DNA of 64,000 nucleotides from Taeniopygia guttata. Taxonomy: Eukaryota; Chordata; Aves; Passeriformes; Estrildidae. Of this stretch, positions 63,233 through 64,000 are shown one piece after another. Position 1 is the stretch's first letter; each line of letters begins with the position of its first letter. Under the pieces are notes generated by a model that did not search any database, was not told where the DNA came from, and was given only the letters and a program-made list of their open reading frames with translations. Where the stretch lies: assembly GCF_048771995.1 (NCBI RefSeq), contig NC_133063.1:14680063-14744062 (forward strand), written 5' to 3'. The position numbers were made by a program, and so were the translations under genes.

Positions 63233-63361
63233 CAAAGTGTTTGGACAATGCTGTCAGGCATATGGTGTGATTACTGAAGTGCTTTGTATAAGGTCAGGAG
63301 CTGGACTCCATGATCCTTGTGGGCCCCTTCAAACTCAGCATCTTCCATGGTTCTGTGAATA
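63233..63361 (+). mobile_element. CR1 LINE 3'-end fragment
   Basis: + strand: tttggacaatgctgtcaggc, ggtcaggagctggactccat, gatccttgtgggccccttc and ttctgtgaat, the last ~130 bp of a CR1 element. Opposite orientation to the other CR1 pieces in the AOPEP introns. Confidence 0.82.
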
Positions 63362-64000
63362 AGACCATGGCTTCTGCTACTTTCCCACGTTCCAGATGCC
63401 CAAGATGATACCTTACATATAAATTTCTGGCTCATGATTAGTTACAGTCCAAGGCAGGAGTCAACAATCACCGGGAGAAAGGGCGGGGCACTGGAGGGAA
63501 TGCTGGCAGACCTCACCCCACAGCGGCACTAGTGGGCACAGCTAGCTTGTCCTCCGACTTGTTTCTAACACAAAAAAAAGAACGTTCCCATCTACACTTT
63601 TACCCTTTGCTTTCAATAAAAAATACTCTGTTTAAAACCCCTGACTTATGCCAAGACACAGAAAACTGCAACCAGATTTTCATGACACCAGCTGCTAAAA
63701 AATTTACTCAGGGGCACAGACATTTTCTTTTCCCCACACACAACAATATGATACAACAATATAATTTTCACCAAAGCAGTCTTTTAATGGTTATAAATAA
63801 GCTTCAAAAAATTGCACTTGAATTTTCTGCCAGAAACCCCACTCTCATTGTTTTTTTGTTTTCCCAACACCATCCTTATTTGTCCTGCCCACCTGTTACT
63901 TTCCATCTTTCATACCAGGAGAATTGTTTGGGGTGTATGTTGTCAATTTTCAAATTGTTTGCTTCATGCTTAATAAAAAGAGGCCCTTGCCTTAAGGGCT

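Larger units (their letters stand above)
61070..64000 (-). other. AOPEP intron, continuing beyond the window
   Basis: 2.9 kb of intron upstream of the first visible AOPEP exon. It holds an AAT/AAAT microsatellite (61375-61436) and a CR1 3' end (63233-63361). No further exon was recognised. Confidence 0.75.

Overview
This is vertebrate nuclear DNA from a bird. Small exons with GT/AG junctions sit in long AT-rich introns. Interspersed repeats are mainly CR1 LINEs, several of them 3'-end fragments, plus avian-type endogenous-retrovirus LTRs. Two genes are recognisable and they converge: the 3' half of FANCC on the + strand (eight coding exons, 189-24326) and the 3' end of AOPEP (C9orf3, aminopeptidase O) on the - strand (three coding exons, 61069 down to 40852). 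The same convergent pair lies at human 9q22.32. In chicken this block is on chromosome Z, so a Z-linked origin is likely but is an inference.

Layout. 1-24.5 kb: FANCC exons and introns. The introns hold a long decayed CR1 (about 2.8-5.5 kb) split by two LTR insertions, a rearranged inverted duplication (6.3-7.7 kb), further CR1 fragments (about 14 and 17 kb) and two palindromes. 24.5-37.5 kb: gene-free space between the two 3' ends, with a solo LTR (30646-31208) and a + strand CR1 (about 34.6-36.0 kb). 37.5-40.9 kb: the 3' region of AOPEP, which carries the miR-23b / miR-27b / miR-24-1 cluster on the - strand, in that transcriptional order. 40.9-64 kb: AOPEP terminal coding exons and introns with small CR1 pieces and simple repeats.

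FANCC encodes a subunit of the Fanconi anaemia core complex (FANCD2/FANCI monoubiquitination, DNA crosslink repair). AOPEP encodes an M1-family metallopeptidase, of which only the C-terminal helical domain is in the window. The microRNA cluster is probably made from the AOPEP-strand primary transcript. FANCC and AOPEP have no known functional link; their adjacency is conserved synteny.

I see no clearly new biological system. The observations most worth checking are: (i) the inverted duplication at 6301-7713, whose right arm joins three reverse-complemented pieces of the left side in a changed order, like a replication template switch; (ii) the position of the microRNA cluster about 1.5 kb beyond the AOPEP stop codon, with a possible donor 4 nt after the stop and possible acceptors on either side of miR-24-1. 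No tRNA, rRNA, CRISPR array or prokaryotic feature was seen.
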